DNA from: SZUA-430 sp034440355
Lineage (GTDB): Bacteria > Pseudomonadota > Alphaproteobacteria > Micropepsales > Micropepsaceae
Assembly: GCA_034440355.1 (NCBI GenBank)
Contig: JAWXBY010000014.1
Coordinates: 1-64,000, forward strand
Length of the DNA: 64,000 bases
Reading direction: 5' to 3'
Below are positions 25,262-34,205 of the stretch, one piece after another (positions within the stretch are counted from its first letter, which is position 1; each line of letters starts with the position of its first letter). The notes under the pieces were generated by a model. It had not been told where the DNA came from. It worked only from the letters and a program-made list of their open reading frames with translations, and made no database searches. A program made the position numbers and the translations under genes.

Positions 25262-26683
25262 GTGCCTCGTACTGCTCTCGGAATCGTGAGCCTCGCGCGA
25301 AAGGACGTCGATCGCGCGCTCGCGGAGCGTTTGTTCGAGAATCTGCGCAATCTCATTCTGGATGGCGTCTGGCGTTACGGCGACAAGCTGCCGGGCACGC
25401 GCATCATCGCGCGCGACGCCGGTGTCTCGCGCTGGACCGCGGTGGTCGCCATCGACATGCTGATCGCCGAGGGCCTCGTCGAAGCGCGCAAACGCTCGGG
25501 CACGTATGTCGCGTGGCAAGGCGCGGCGCGCACCGCGGAACCCGCGCAGCAAAGCGACGCGGCCTCGCCGCCTTCGGCACCGTTCGCGCTCGGCGTTCCC
25601 GCGCTCGACCTCTTTCCGATGCACGTCTGGCGCAAGATGCAGGCGCGCCGCTGGCGTCAAATGCCGGCAGCTGCGCTCGACGACGGCCACGCCGCGGGCT
25701 GGCCGGAGCTGCGCCAAGCGATCGCCGAGTTCGCCGCCACCGTACGCGGCATCACCTGCACAGCCGATCAAGTTTTCGTGGTCTCAAGCGTCGAAGCCGC
25801 TGGCCGCCTGACGGGCCAAGTCCTTTGTCGCCCGGGAAGCCTCGCCTGGGTCGAAAACCCCGGAACTGCCAACACCAACGCCATCGTCTCCAGCGCGCAA
25901 CTTGTGCCCGTATCCGTGTCGGTCGACCGCGAAGGCATCGACGTCGACGAAGGCCGCCGCATCGCGCCCGCCGCGTCGCTCGCCGTCGTCACGCCGGCAT
26001 CGCAATTCCCGACCGGCTTTCGCATGTCGGACGCGCGCCGCCGCCGCTTGCTCGAGTGGGCGACGTCGGCGAACGCCTGGATCTTCGAAGCCGACCATAT
26101 GATGGAATTCCCCTCGGGCCGCGCGCCGATCGCATCGCTGCCGACCGCCGATCGCGTCGTCTACTTCGACACTTTCGGCAAGATGCTGTTCCCGTCGTTG
26201 CGCGTCGCCTACATCGTCGTCCCGCGCGACACCGTACAGCGCTTCCAGCGTGCGGATCTAACTTACGACCGTCCGCCGCCGGCGCCGAACCAGATCATCC
26301 TCACGGACTTCCTCACCTCCGGCCAATTGGCAAAACATCTGCGCCGCTGCCGCGAAGCGTATGCCGAGCGCCGCCAAGCGTTGATCACGGCGCTGCACGA
26401 AGAATGCGCGGGCCTCATTGCCGTCGAGTCGGGTCAGGAGGGCCTCTTCATCTGCGCGCGCTTGCCGCGTGGCGTCGACGACGTCGCGATCGTCGCCAAG
26501 GCGCGCGAGCGCGGCGTCGTTCTTGCGGCACTCAGCCCGCGCTACGATCGCCCGACCGAAGAGCGCGGACTGCTGTTCGGCTTCGCCGCCTACGCGCCCG
26601 ATCAATTGCGCGAAGGCGTGAAGGCGCTGGCGCCGATTCTCAAAGCAATGGTTCCCGCGCGCGGCCTCGCCGCTGTCGGCTGA
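25262..26683 (+). CDS. MocR-type (GntR plus aminotransferase-fold) regulator, first of a tandem pair
   Basis: A 473-residue regulator. The GntR winged helix (LPGTRIIARDAGVSRWTAVV, then LIAEGLVEARKRSGTYV) is followed by a fold-type I aminotransferase-like domain. The PLP-lysine position is kept (Lys307 in DTFGKMLFPSLR), but the pyridine-binding Asp of the family's EDDYD motif is Ala277 (FEADHM), and the PGY ring-stacking Tyr is Thr (ENPGTAN). The GTG at 25262 is chosen because a GGGGAA site lies nine bases upstream, exactly as in the paralogue; a GTG at 25241 would leave almost no leader. It is a paralogue of the next gene. The effector is unknown. Confidence 0.88.
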   Translation: MPRTALGIVSLARKDVDRALAERLFENLRNLILDGVWRYGDKLPGTRIIARDAGVSRWTAVVAIDMLIAEGLVEARKRSGTYVAWQGAARTAEPAQQSDAASPPSAPFALGVPALDLFPMHVWRKMQARRWRQMPAAALDDGHAAGWPELRQAIAEFAATVRGITCTADQVFVVSSVEAAGRLTGQVLCRPGSLAWVENPGTANTNAIVSSAQLVPVSVSVDREGIDVDEGRRIAPAASLAVVTPASQFPTGFRMSDARRRRLLEWATSANAWIFEADHMMEFPSGRAPIASLPTADRVVYFDTFGKMLFPSLRVAYIVVPRDTVQRFQRADLTYDRPPPAPNQIILTDFLTSGQLAKHLRRCREAYAERRQALITALHEECAGLIAVESGQEGLFICARLPRGVDDVAIVAKARERGVVLAALSPRYDRPTEERGLLFGFAAYAPDQLREGVKALAPILKAMVPARGLAAVG

Positions 26684-26805
26684 TCGACTTGCCAGTTTTA
26701 GCAAGCGTCACTGCGCCAGTTCGGTGGATATTTCGGTGACAGTTTGTGTCGCAGGCTCATCACCCCGCGCGCATCACGCAAAAGCGCTGGAAAAGTCACG
26801 CGCAT

Positions 26806-26834
26806 TTGAACGTCTGTCGCATCACCGATGATAC
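26806..26834 (+). promoter_or_regulatory. Promoter of the second MocR gene
   Basis: TTGAAC at 26806-26811, a 17-base spacer and TGATAC at 26829-26834, followed by CCT as in the first MocR promoter. The distance to the start codon (37 bases from the end of TGATAC) is within three bases of that in the paralogue. The second gene therefore has its own promoter rather than depending on read-through. Confidence 0.65.
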
Positions 26835-26870
26835 CCTCATGCTCGCGATGGAGATGGGGAGAGCAGTGCC

Positions 26871-28316
26871 TTGGCGCGTCCGGTACTCGGCATGATTGGT
26901 CCGGCGCGCAAGGGCAAAGACCTCGCCCTTGCGCAAGTCGTGTTCGAGAATCTGCGCAACCGCATTCTCGACGGGCTATGGCGTCACGGCGAAAAACTTC
27001 CCGGCACGCGCGTCATCGCCAAGGACGCCGGCGTCTCGCGCTGGACCGCCGTGATGGCCGTCGACATGCTCCTCGCCGAAGGCTTGGTCGAAGCGCGCAA
27101 GCGTTCGGGCACATACGTCAATTGGTCCGGCGCAGGCCCGAACTTACGCCCCGACGCGCTCGGGCCCGGCGGTACATCTTCCGACGGATCGAAGGCGCAC
27201 GTGCCCTTCGCCGTAGGCGTACCCGGCCTCGATCTCTTCCCGATGCACATCTGGCGCCGCCTCCAAACAAAGCGCTGGAAGGAGATGCCCGTCGACGCCC
27301 TGCAAACAGGTCACGACGGCGGCTGGCCCGAGTTGCGCGCGTCGATCGCCGCGCATGTCGGCGCGACACGCGGCTTGAAATGCGCGCCCTCGCAAGTCTT
27401 CGTCACGACCAGCGCTCACGCCGCTGTGCTTCTTGCCGGCGAAGTTCTCTGCCGTCCGGGCAGCGTGGTGTGGATGGAAGAGCCCGGCTACTTCCGCACC
27501 CGCGCAGCGTTGCAAGCGGCGGGCCTCGCGCCGGTCGCCGTCGCGGTGGACGGGCAGGGGCTAAGCATCGACGACGGCCGCCGCTTGGCGCCGAAGGCGT
27601 CGATGGCGGTGGTCACCGGCGCCTTCCAATTTCCGACCGGCGTCGCGCTCGGCGACACGCGCAAGCACGAACTGCTCGACTGGTCCGCGCAAGTCGGCTC
27701 GTTCGTTCTCGAAGACGACTTCGCCTGCGAATTCCGCCACCCGCGCGCGGCCACCATGCCGTTGGCGGCGATGGCGAACGCACAGCGCGTCGTCTACATG
27801 AACACCTTCAGCACCACGATCTTCCCGTCGCTGCGCCTGTCGTACCTCATCGTGCCGCGCGCGATCGCCGATCGCTTTGCTGAAGCCTTGCGCCGGACAG
27901 ACCGCTACGCGACGGTCCCGAACCAAATCGTGCTCGCGGACTTCTTGGCGTCGGGCCAATTCGCCAAACACATCCGCCGCTGCCGCGAAGCGTACGCGGA
28001 TCGTCAGCAGGTAATAACCGAAGCCCTCGAAACCGAATGCGCCGGCATGTTCGCAGGCGACCCGCTGCTTTGCGGTATGCACGTTTGCGTCCGCTTCAAG
28101 CAGCGCATCGACGACAACGCAGTCACGACGGCGGCACGCGACGCGGGCCTCATCGTCGAGCCGCTCAGCCGCTTCTACGCCAACCCGACCGCCGACACGG
28201 GTCTGCTGCTCGGCTTCGCAGGTTTCCGTCCCGACGCGTTGCGCGACGCCGTCAGGCGTCTGGCGCCGATCATCGCCGGCTTCGTCGCGTCGCCACGTGC
28301 CGCCGCGGGCGCCTAG
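26871..28316 (+). CDS. MocR-type regulator, second of a tandem pair, lacking the PLP lysine
   Basis: A 481-residue paralogue of the preceding gene, with strong similarity along its whole length. The HTH (LPGTRVIAKDAGVSRWTAVM) is near identical. In the aminotransferase-like domain the family motifs EEPGY and LEDDFACEFRH are preserved (Asp282), but the Schiff-base lysine is Thr315 (NTFSTTIFPSLR). It should therefore not form a normal internal aldimine with PLP. It starts at TTG with a GGGGAG site nine bases upstream. Its stop shares the palindrome CTAG with the stop of the converging PEP-mutase-like gene. Confidence 0.88.
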   Translation: MARPVLGMIGPARKGKDLALAQVVFENLRNRILDGLWRHGEKLPGTRVIAKDAGVSRWTAVMAVDMLLAEGLVEARKRSGTYVNWSGAGPNLRPDALGPGGTSSDGSKAHVPFAVGVPGLDLFPMHIWRRLQTKRWKEMPVDALQTGHDGGWPELRASIAAHVGATRGLKCAPSQVFVTTSAHAAVLLAGEVLCRPGSVVWMEEPGYFRTRAALQAAGLAPVAVAVDGQGLSIDDGRRLAPKASMAVVTGAFQFPTGVALGDTRKHELLDWSAQVGSFVLEDDFACEFRHPRAATMPLAAMANAQRVVYMNTFSTTIFPSLRLSYLIVPRAIADRFAEALRRTDRYATVPNQIVLADFLASGQFAKHIRRCREAYADRQQVITEALETECAGMFAGDPLLCGMHVCVRFKQRIDDNAVTTAARDAGLIVEPLSRFYANPTADTGLLLGFAGFRPDALRDAVRRLAPIIAGFVASPRAAAGA

Positions 28317-29122
28317 CCGCCAAACGTTGCGTTGAGGTTCGGCGCAGGGCCTGCAGGCGACAAACCGTTGAATGTGCCGTGTTCCGCGATCTCGTTGGCG
28401 GCCTTCGCGAACGCAACCCAAGCTGCCCGCGCCAGCGCGGCGCCGACGCTGATGCGCCGCACACCCAAATCAGCGGCCTCCGCAAACGTCATCCAGTTCC
28501 CGTGGATCAGAAGATTGACCGGCTTGGGCGCGACCGCCTTCACGACCGCGGCGATGTCGTCCTTCGACTTGATGCCCGGCGCATAAAGTACGTCCGCACC
28601 CGCCGCCGAATAAGCCTCAAGCCGGCGGATGGTCTCTTTGAGATCCGCGCGACCCACCAAGAAACCTTCCGACCGCCCCGTCAGCAGGACGCCGGTCTTC
28701 GTCTTGTCGATGGCCGCCCGCGCGGCCTTGATCCGCTCGACCGCCAGGTCGAAAGCGTAAAGCGGTTCACCGCCGTCGCGTTTGGAATCCTCGATCGAAA
28801 GTCCCGCGACGCCGGCTGCCACCGCGCGCGTCACATTAGCTGCCACCTTCTCAGGCTCAGCCGCGAACCCGTCTTCGAAATCGGCGTTGAGCGGAAGGTC
28901 GACGGCGTGTGCGATCTCTTCGAGATGCGCCACCACCATATCCGCGGTCACCTTGTTGTCGGGCCGCCCGGCTGCCCAAGCGAACCCCGCGCTCGTGCTG
29001 GCCAGTGCCTTGAAGCCCGCCTTCTGGAGAAAGATCGCGCTACCGCGATCCCACGGATTGGGAATGACGAAACAGCCGCTCTCATGCAGGCGGCGAAACG
29101 CAGCGATCTTCGATGACGACAT
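28313..29122 (-). CDS. Isocitrate lyase/PEP mutase superfamily enzyme
   Basis: A 269-residue TIM-barrel protein of the PEP mutase/ICL family. Recognisable parts are FVIPNPWDRGSAIFLQKAGF, the STSAGFAWAAGRPD loop, the metal-binding NADFEDGF, GLSIEDSKRDGG and LTGRSEGFLVGR. The enzyme class splits or forms C-C or C-P bonds next to a carboxylate, for example 2-methylisocitrate lyase, oxaloacetate decarboxylase or phosphonopyruvate hydrolase. The classical ICL KKCGH motif is absent, so it is not a glyoxylate-cycle lyase. It is convergent with the MocR gene and has no clear pathway partner here. Confidence 0.83.
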   Translation of the reverse strand: MSSSKIAAFRRLHESGCFVIPNPWDRGSAIFLQKAGFKALASTSAGFAWAAGRPDNKVTADMVVAHLEEIAHAVDLPLNADFEDGFAAEPEKVAANVTRAVAAGVAGLSIEDSKRDGGEPLYAFDLAVERIKAARAAIDKTKTGVLLTGRSEGFLVGRADLKETIRRLEAYSAAGADVLYAPGIKSKDDIAAVVKAVAPKPVNLLIHGNWMTFAEAADLGVRRISVGAALARAAWVAFAKAANEIAEHGTFNGLSPAGPAPNLNATFGG

Positions 29123-29209
29123 CGGAACCTCTCAGGTGTTGCCAGGCGCTCTATAGCGTCGCGCGCAACAGGCAACTTCCCGAAAGGTGCTGTCAACTAC
29201 CTCAAAGTT

Positions 29210-29743
29210 CTATTGCGGCGCGTCCTGATCGATATAGCGCAGGATCGCATTGGCCTCTTGCATGAGGGTCGCCAGTTCGTCCGGAACATTCTCCGGCTCA
29301 AGCTTCGCCTGATCGATCAGCGCACGCAGCAAGGCGCCCATCTTCGGCGCGCTCGCGATCATGCGCGCTTGGTGCTCGATCTTCTCCGGATAGAGGTCGT
29401 ACTCCGCGCCCGGCACGCGCCAGCCGCCCCAGTCCGCGTCGCTGGTCACGACCTGCGGATGCGTGCCCGGATAGGGATGGTGCGCGCATTCTTCCGCCGG
29501 CTTCCATTTGTTGCGCGCGCGCACGAGACGCCACTGTTCGATGGTTGTGCCGACAGCCCCGTGCTGAACCGCATCGGCGACAAGTTCTTCGGCGGCGAAA
29601 TCGCGGCCGAGACCGACGTCGTAGAAAATGCGCAGCGGTTCATCGAGGCCCTTGGCCCATTGTGGCATCACCTTTTCGATGACCGCCCACGTGCCGACCG
29701 TCTTGATATAGACGCGCTGATTCTTGTGGAATTGTGCCTTCAT
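29210..29743 (-). CDS. Conserved-looking protein of unknown function
   Basis: A 177-residue soluble protein rich in aromatic residues (WAVIEKVMPQWAKGL, IFYDVGLGRDF, SDADWGGWRVPGAEYDLYPE) with no signal or membrane segment. The first 60 residues look like a small beta domain that could bind nucleic acid or act as an adaptor, and the end is helical. I do not recognise the family. It lies 83 bases downstream of the RND permease on the same strand but is probably independent. A typical ATG is used. Confidence 0.65.
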   Translation of the reverse strand: MKAQFHKNQRVYIKTVGTWAVIEKVMPQWAKGLDEPLRIFYDVGLGRDFAAEELVADAVQHGAVGTTIEQWRLVRARNKWKPAEECAHHPYPGTHPQVVTSDADWGGWRVPGAEYDLYPEKIEHQARMIASAPKMGALLRALIDQAKLEPENVPDELATLMQEANAILRYIDQDAPQ

Positions 29744-29826
29744 GACGCCGCCCCTTGGGTGCCGGAAGGCCCCATTTCGTTGGGCGACATGGTGAGGCGG
29801 CGGCTCTTAAAGTGCGGTTAAATCCT

Positions 29827-32800
29827 TCACTCCGCCGGCGCAGCGCCCGGCCGGAACCCGCGAATTCGCGCCCACAGCCGCCCGAACCCGCCATAGGCGT
29901 CCGCCATCAACGTATAGGCAACCGGCACGATAAAAAGCGTCAAGAAGGTTGACGAAAGAATACCGCCGATGATGAGCACGCCCATCGGGTTGCGGAACTC
30001 CGCGCCCTGACTATCCGACAGCGCGACGGGGATCATGCCGAACACGGTCGCGAGCTGAGTCATCAAGACCGGCCGCATACGCCGCGGGCCTGCTTCTTCC
30101 ATGGCTGCGCGCGCTGCAAGTCCGCGCGTCTCGCGCGCGACGTTGGCGTAGTCGACGAGCAGAATGCCGTTCTTCATCACGAGGCCCATCAGCGCAATGA
30201 GCCCGATCTGCACGAACATGTTCAGCGCCATGCCCGAAAACGATAGGGCAGCGAACGCGCCGACGAACGACAACGGCGCCGTCAGCATGATGATGGCGGG
30301 CTGCGAGAAGCTGTTGAACTGGCTGGCCAAGATCATATAGAGCGCGACCAGCGCCAGCACGAACGCGAAGCCGATCGCCTCTGCCGACTCCTTCATGCGC
30401 TCCGCTTGTCCGACAAACATGCCGGAATAGCCCGACGGCAAGTCGGCCGCCGCAACGTACTTCTGCATGATGTCCGTCGCCGTGCCCAGCGCGACGCCCG
30501 GCGGATTGTTGGCGAGAATGGTGACGGTGCGCGCGCGATTGCGGCGATCAATCTGCGCCGGCCCTTCCTCGATCTTGAAGTTCGCGATGCTGGCGAGGTC
30601 GACGAGCGCGCCAGTCGTCGAGCGCACCTGAACTTGGTTCAGCTTCGACGGGCTGTTGCGCTGTTCCTCGGCAAGCCGCACGCGCACGTCATAACGGTCG
30701 CCGAGCTCTTCATACGTGCCGGCATCGACGCCGCCGACCAGCGCGCGCACGGTGGTCGCGAGCGGCCGGATCGCGACGCCAAGATCGGCGGCGCGCCCAC
30801 GATCGACATGGATCTGAACCTCCGGCTTGCCTGACTCGTACGACGAACGCACATCGGTGAAGTGCGCCGTGTCCGCCTTCATCTCGGCGACGATCTTGTC
30901 CGCCTTCTCGCGCAACAGATCGAGCGACGGCCCTTGCAGGGAATAAGTGATGGTCGTGTTGAAGCTTCCATTGCCGCCGATCCACGGCACCTCGGTCGCC
31001 TCGATATGCGTGGCCTCGGGCGCCGCCTTCGCCATCAGCTGACGCGCCTTTTGCATCACGACGAACTGGTCATCGTCGCGCTCACCCTTGCCCGTCAAAC
31101 CGACATAGAACGAGATGCGATTGATGCGTGACTGGTTTCCCGCGCCGATGGTCACGAACACCGTCTTGACGTCGGGTGCCGACAGCAAGGCTTTCTCAAC
31201 CCGCGCGCCGACCGCCTTCGCGTCGGCGATGCCGGTGCCGAACGGCAAGTCGACTGTCGCCAAGAACTCCGACCGGTCCGCCTTCGCCTGAAACTCGAAC
31301 GGCAGCCCGCGCGCCAGCATCACGCCGACGACAATCGTCGCAAGCCCGAAGCCCAAAACCATCCAACGATGATTGAGCGCCCAGGTCAGCGCGCGCCGGT
31401 AGCCGCCCTCAAGCCCGACGTGAAACGCCTCGATGCGCCGCGCGAAGGGCCCCAGATGCAGCTTCGACAAAAACTTCGCGCACAAAGCCGGCGTCAACGT
31501 CAGCGACACCAGCAACGACACCAGCACCGAGAAGACGATCGCCAAGCCGTACTGATAGAAGAAGCGTCCGACGACGCCGTCCATAAACGCGATCGGCACG
31601 AACACGGCGACGACCGCCCAGGTGCCCGCCATGACCGCCACGGCGACTTGCGACGTGCCTTCGGAAGCCGCTTGGTCGGCCGGCACGCCTTCTTCCAGCT
31701 TCCTGTGAATGCTCTCAAGCACGACGATCGCATCGTCGACAAGCAAACCGACGGCGACCGAAAAGGCCATCAGCGTGAGGTTGTTGAGCGTGAACCCGGC
31801 CCAATAGAAAGCGAAGAACGTCGCGATCAACGACGTCGGCATGGCAATCGCCACAATCACCGTCGCGCGAAAATCGAGCAGGAACACCATCGTGATGATG
31901 ATGACCAGTACGATGCCGAGGAAGATGTCGAACCCGACGTCGTTGACGGTGTCTTCGATGAATAGCGAGATGTCGCGCGCCACCACCATGTCGACGCCCG
32001 CGGGCAGGCTCGGCCTTACCGCCTCGACCTCAGCCTTCACGGCCTTTGCGACCTCGAGCGTGTTCTGCCCAGACTGCCGCCGCACTTCGAGCGAAATGCC
32101 GGGCTTCCCGTTCAGCGTCGCGAACGTGCGCTCGTCTTCCGCACCGTCCTCGACCCGCGCCACGTCGCCCAGCAACGTCGGCAACGCCAACTGCCGGAAC
32201 GAAACGACGACCTTGTTGAACTCCTCGACGGTCTTGACCTCGCCTTTGGTCTTGACGCCGAACTCCGTATGCTCGCCGGAAAGCTGCATGTTGCCGCCCG
32301 GCATGTCGGCGTTCTCGCGGCGAAGCGCGTTGACCACGTCGTCCGCCGTCACGCCGTAAGCGCGCATCTTGTCGGCGTCGAGCCACACGCGGATCTGCCG
32401 CTTGCGCCCGCCCAGGATACTCACCTGGCCGACGCCCGACACGCGCTGCAGCCGTTCCTTGATCGTCTTGTCCGCGAACTCCGTGAGGTCGCGCATCGGC
32501 ATGTCGCCCGACAGCATGACCGACAAAATCGGCTCCGCGTCCGGATCAATCTTCTGAATGATCGGCTGCTCGGCGTCGGTCGGCAGATCGCGCAGCGCGA
32601 GGTTCACCTTGTCGCGCACGTCCTGCGCCTTCACGTCGCCGTTCTCGCTGAGGCCGAACTCGATGATGATCTGCGACGCGCCTTCAAAACTTTGCGACTG
32701 CAGCGACTTGATGCCCGCGATCGTGTTGACCTGCGCCTCGATCGGATCCGTCACGTCGATCTCGACCGCGTCGGAGCTCGCGCCTTCCAGCACCGTATTC

Positions 32801-32940
32801 ACGGTGACGAACGGAAACTCGACGCGTGGAAAGAGATCGACTCCGATCCGCTGCAGCGACACCCACCCCAGCGCGACAAGCGCGCCGATGACCATCACCG
32901 CCAGAACGGGGCGTCTGATCGAAAGATCCGAAATCCACAT
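29827..32940 (-). CDS. RND efflux pump inner-membrane permease (HAE1, MdtB/MexF-like)
   Basis: A 1037-residue RND transporter of normal AcrB-family length. It begins MWISDLSIRRPVLAVMVIGA, shows the proton-relay helix containing LLVDDAIVVLESI (Asp-Asp as in TM4), and the second-half marker MGLVMKNGILLVDYAN. Two large periplasmic loops and 12 helices are as expected. It exports drugs, solvents or metabolites by proton antiport as a trimer. It is coupled to the adaptor gene upstream (five-base gap) and controlled most likely by the divergent MarR protein. No outer-membrane TolC-like factor is adjacent. Confidence 0.95.
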   Translation of the reverse strand: MWISDLSIRRPVLAVMVIGALVALGWVSLQRIGVDLFPRVEFPFVTVNTVLEGASSDAVEIDVTDPIEAQVNTIAGIKSLQSQSFEGASQIIIEFGLSENGDVKAQDVRDKVNLALRDLPTDAEQPIIQKIDPDAEPILSVMLSGDMPMRDLTEFADKTIKERLQRVSGVGQVSILGGRKRQIRVWLDADKMRAYGVTADDVVNALRRENADMPGGNMQLSGEHTEFGVKTKGEVKTVEEFNKVVVSFRQLALPTLLGDVARVEDGAEDERTFATLNGKPGISLEVRRQSGQNTLEVAKAVKAEVEAVRPSLPAGVDMVVARDISLFIEDTVNDVGFDIFLGIVLVIIITMVFLLDFRATVIVAIAMPTSLIATFFAFYWAGFTLNNLTLMAFSVAVGLLVDDAIVVLESIHRKLEEGVPADQAASEGTSQVAVAVMAGTWAVVAVFVPIAFMDGVVGRFFYQYGLAIVFSVLVSLLVSLTLTPALCAKFLSKLHLGPFARRIEAFHVGLEGGYRRALTWALNHRWMVLGFGLATIVVGVMLARGLPFEFQAKADRSEFLATVDLPFGTGIADAKAVGARVEKALLSAPDVKTVFVTIGAGNQSRINRISFYVGLTGKGERDDDQFVVMQKARQLMAKAAPEATHIEATEVPWIGGNGSFNTTITYSLQGPSLDLLREKADKIVAEMKADTAHFTDVRSSYESGKPEVQIHVDRGRAADLGVAIRPLATTVRALVGGVDAGTYEELGDRYDVRVRLAEEQRNSPSKLNQVQVRSTTGALVDLASIANFKIEEGPAQIDRRNRARTVTILANNPPGVALGTATDIMQKYVAAADLPSGYSGMFVGQAERMKESAEAIGFAFVLALVALYMILASQFNSFSQPAIIMLTAPLSFVGAFAALSFSGMALNMFVQIGLIALMGLVMKNGILLVDYANVARETRGLAARAAMEEAGPRRMRPVLMTQLATVFGMIPVALSDSQGAEFRNPMGVLIIGGILSSTFLTLFIVPVAYTLMADAYGGFGRLWARIRGFRPGAAPAE

Positions 32941-32945
32941 CGCGC

Positions 32946-34121
32946 TTAGAGCTTCGCCTGTGTGGCAGGCTTCGCGGCAGAGGCGGCCGGCGCCTCAACT
33001 TTCACGGGAACGCCATGCGCCAGCTGACTCAAATTCGCGCCGACCAAAAGCTCCGTCCCTTCCGGCACGTTGCTCAAGATCTCGACCCGCTCGCCGTCCA
33101 GTTCGCGCGTGGACAGCGCAATCTTCTTCGCGCGCCCATTGTCGATCGTGAACGCATAACGCGCGCTCTCGGGTCCCAGAACGGCCTTGCGATCGACCAC
33201 CAGCGCCGGCCGCGCCTCCGGCATCAACTCGACGCGGCAGTAAAGCCCCGGCAGAATCTTGTAGTCCTTGTTCGGCACCTCAAGCCGTACCTCGACGCTG
33301 CGCGCCTTGTAGTCGACGCCAAAGTTGACGACCGCGACCTTCGCCTCGACCGGTGTATCCATGCCGTCGATGAAAACCTTCGCGTCCATGCCGACCTTCA
33401 ACTGCGTGAAGTAATTCGCCGGCGCCAGCGCAATGGCGGCCAACGGATCGATCGCCATGATCTGCACGACGCCGGAACTGCCACCCGGCATGCCCATGCC
33501 GCCCATACGCGTCGCCATAAAGCGGCCTTCGTAGACATCCTTGCGCGAAATGACGCCGTCATAGGGCGCACGCACGACGGTGTCCTTCAGTTGCTGCTGC
33601 AATTGCGCCAGCTGCGCTTCCCACACGCCGACCTGCGCTTGCGCGATCGCCGCATTCGTCTTCGTCGTGTCCATGCGCGACGCGCTGACCCAGCCGCCGC
33701 CCTTCAGCGCATTCTGCCGCTTCAATTCCGACTGCGCGTTCGACTGCTGCGCACGTCCCAGCGCCACCTGCTTTTCAAGCTGGCGCACTTGCAAACGAAT
33801 ATCGACGTCGCGTGTCTTGAACAGCACGTCGCCCTTCTTCACCTTGTCGCCGACGTTGACGATCACCTGATCGATGATCCCGTCGACCGACGGCCCAATA
33901 TCCGTCTGCCGCGTCGGCGTGAGCGAGCCCGACGCGGTGATCGGTACCGCGACGTCGGCCTTCGCCACCTTGGTCACCGACATCGCGATCGCCTCGACCA
34001 CCGGTGCCTTCGCGTTCTCTTTACTGTCCGCAGGCCCGCCGCAGGCGGAAAGCCCGACGGCAATGGCGGCCGAAGCGAGGAAGGCGAGGGGGCGCATAAT
34101 GCTCATTTTCGCGTGACGCAT
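32946..34121 (-). CDS. RND efflux periplasmic adaptor lipoprotein (HlyD/MFP family)
   Basis: A 391-residue membrane-fusion protein. It has a lipoprotein signal with the lipobox LSAC (LASAAIAVGLSACGG), a lipoyl-like half (DIGPSVDGIIDQVIVNVGDK, then VKKGDVLFK), a coiled hairpin, the second lipoyl half (TVVRAPYDGVISRKDVYEG) and a beta-barrel. It links the RND pump to an outer-membrane channel. It is the first gene of a two-gene operon with the permease. Three in-frame ATGs (34121, 34106, 34097) compete for the start; the last gives the most normal lipoprotein signal. Confidence 0.93.
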   Translation of the reverse strand: MRHAKMSIMRPLAFLASAAIAVGLSACGGPADSKENAKAPVVEAIAMSVTKVAKADVAVPITASGSLTPTRQTDIGPSVDGIIDQVIVNVGDKVKKGDVLFKTRDVDIRLQVRQLEKQVALGRAQQSNAQSELKRQNALKGGGWVSASRMDTTKTNAAIAQAQVGVWEAQLAQLQQQLKDTVVRAPYDGVISRKDVYEGRFMATRMGGMGMPGGSSGVVQIMAIDPLAAIALAPANYFTQLKVGMDAKVFIDGMDTPVEAKVAVVNFGVDYKARSVEVRLEVPNKDYKILPGLYCRVELMPEARPALVVDRKAVLGPESARYAFTIDNGRAKKIALSTRELDGERVEILSNVPEGTELLVGANLSQLAHGVPVKVEAPAASAAKPATQAKL

Positions 34122-34143
34122 CTTCGAAACGGATTGACAAGGC

Positions 34144-34171
34144 GGATTTAGTATACTGGATTACTATATCC
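34144..34171. promoter_or_regulatory. Palindromic operator between RND pump and MarR genes
   Basis: A 28-base inverted repeat: arms GGATTTAGTA and TACTATATCC (nine of ten positions pair) around eight bases. It also holds an exact AGTATACT palindrome. It is AT-rich in a GC-rich setting and lies midway between the divergent adaptor and MarR starts. Two-fold symmetry and position fit a MarR dimer site controlling both genes. Confidence 0.7.
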
Positions 34172-34205
34172 GTCTATACCAACTAGAACACGACGGGAGG
34201 AAACG

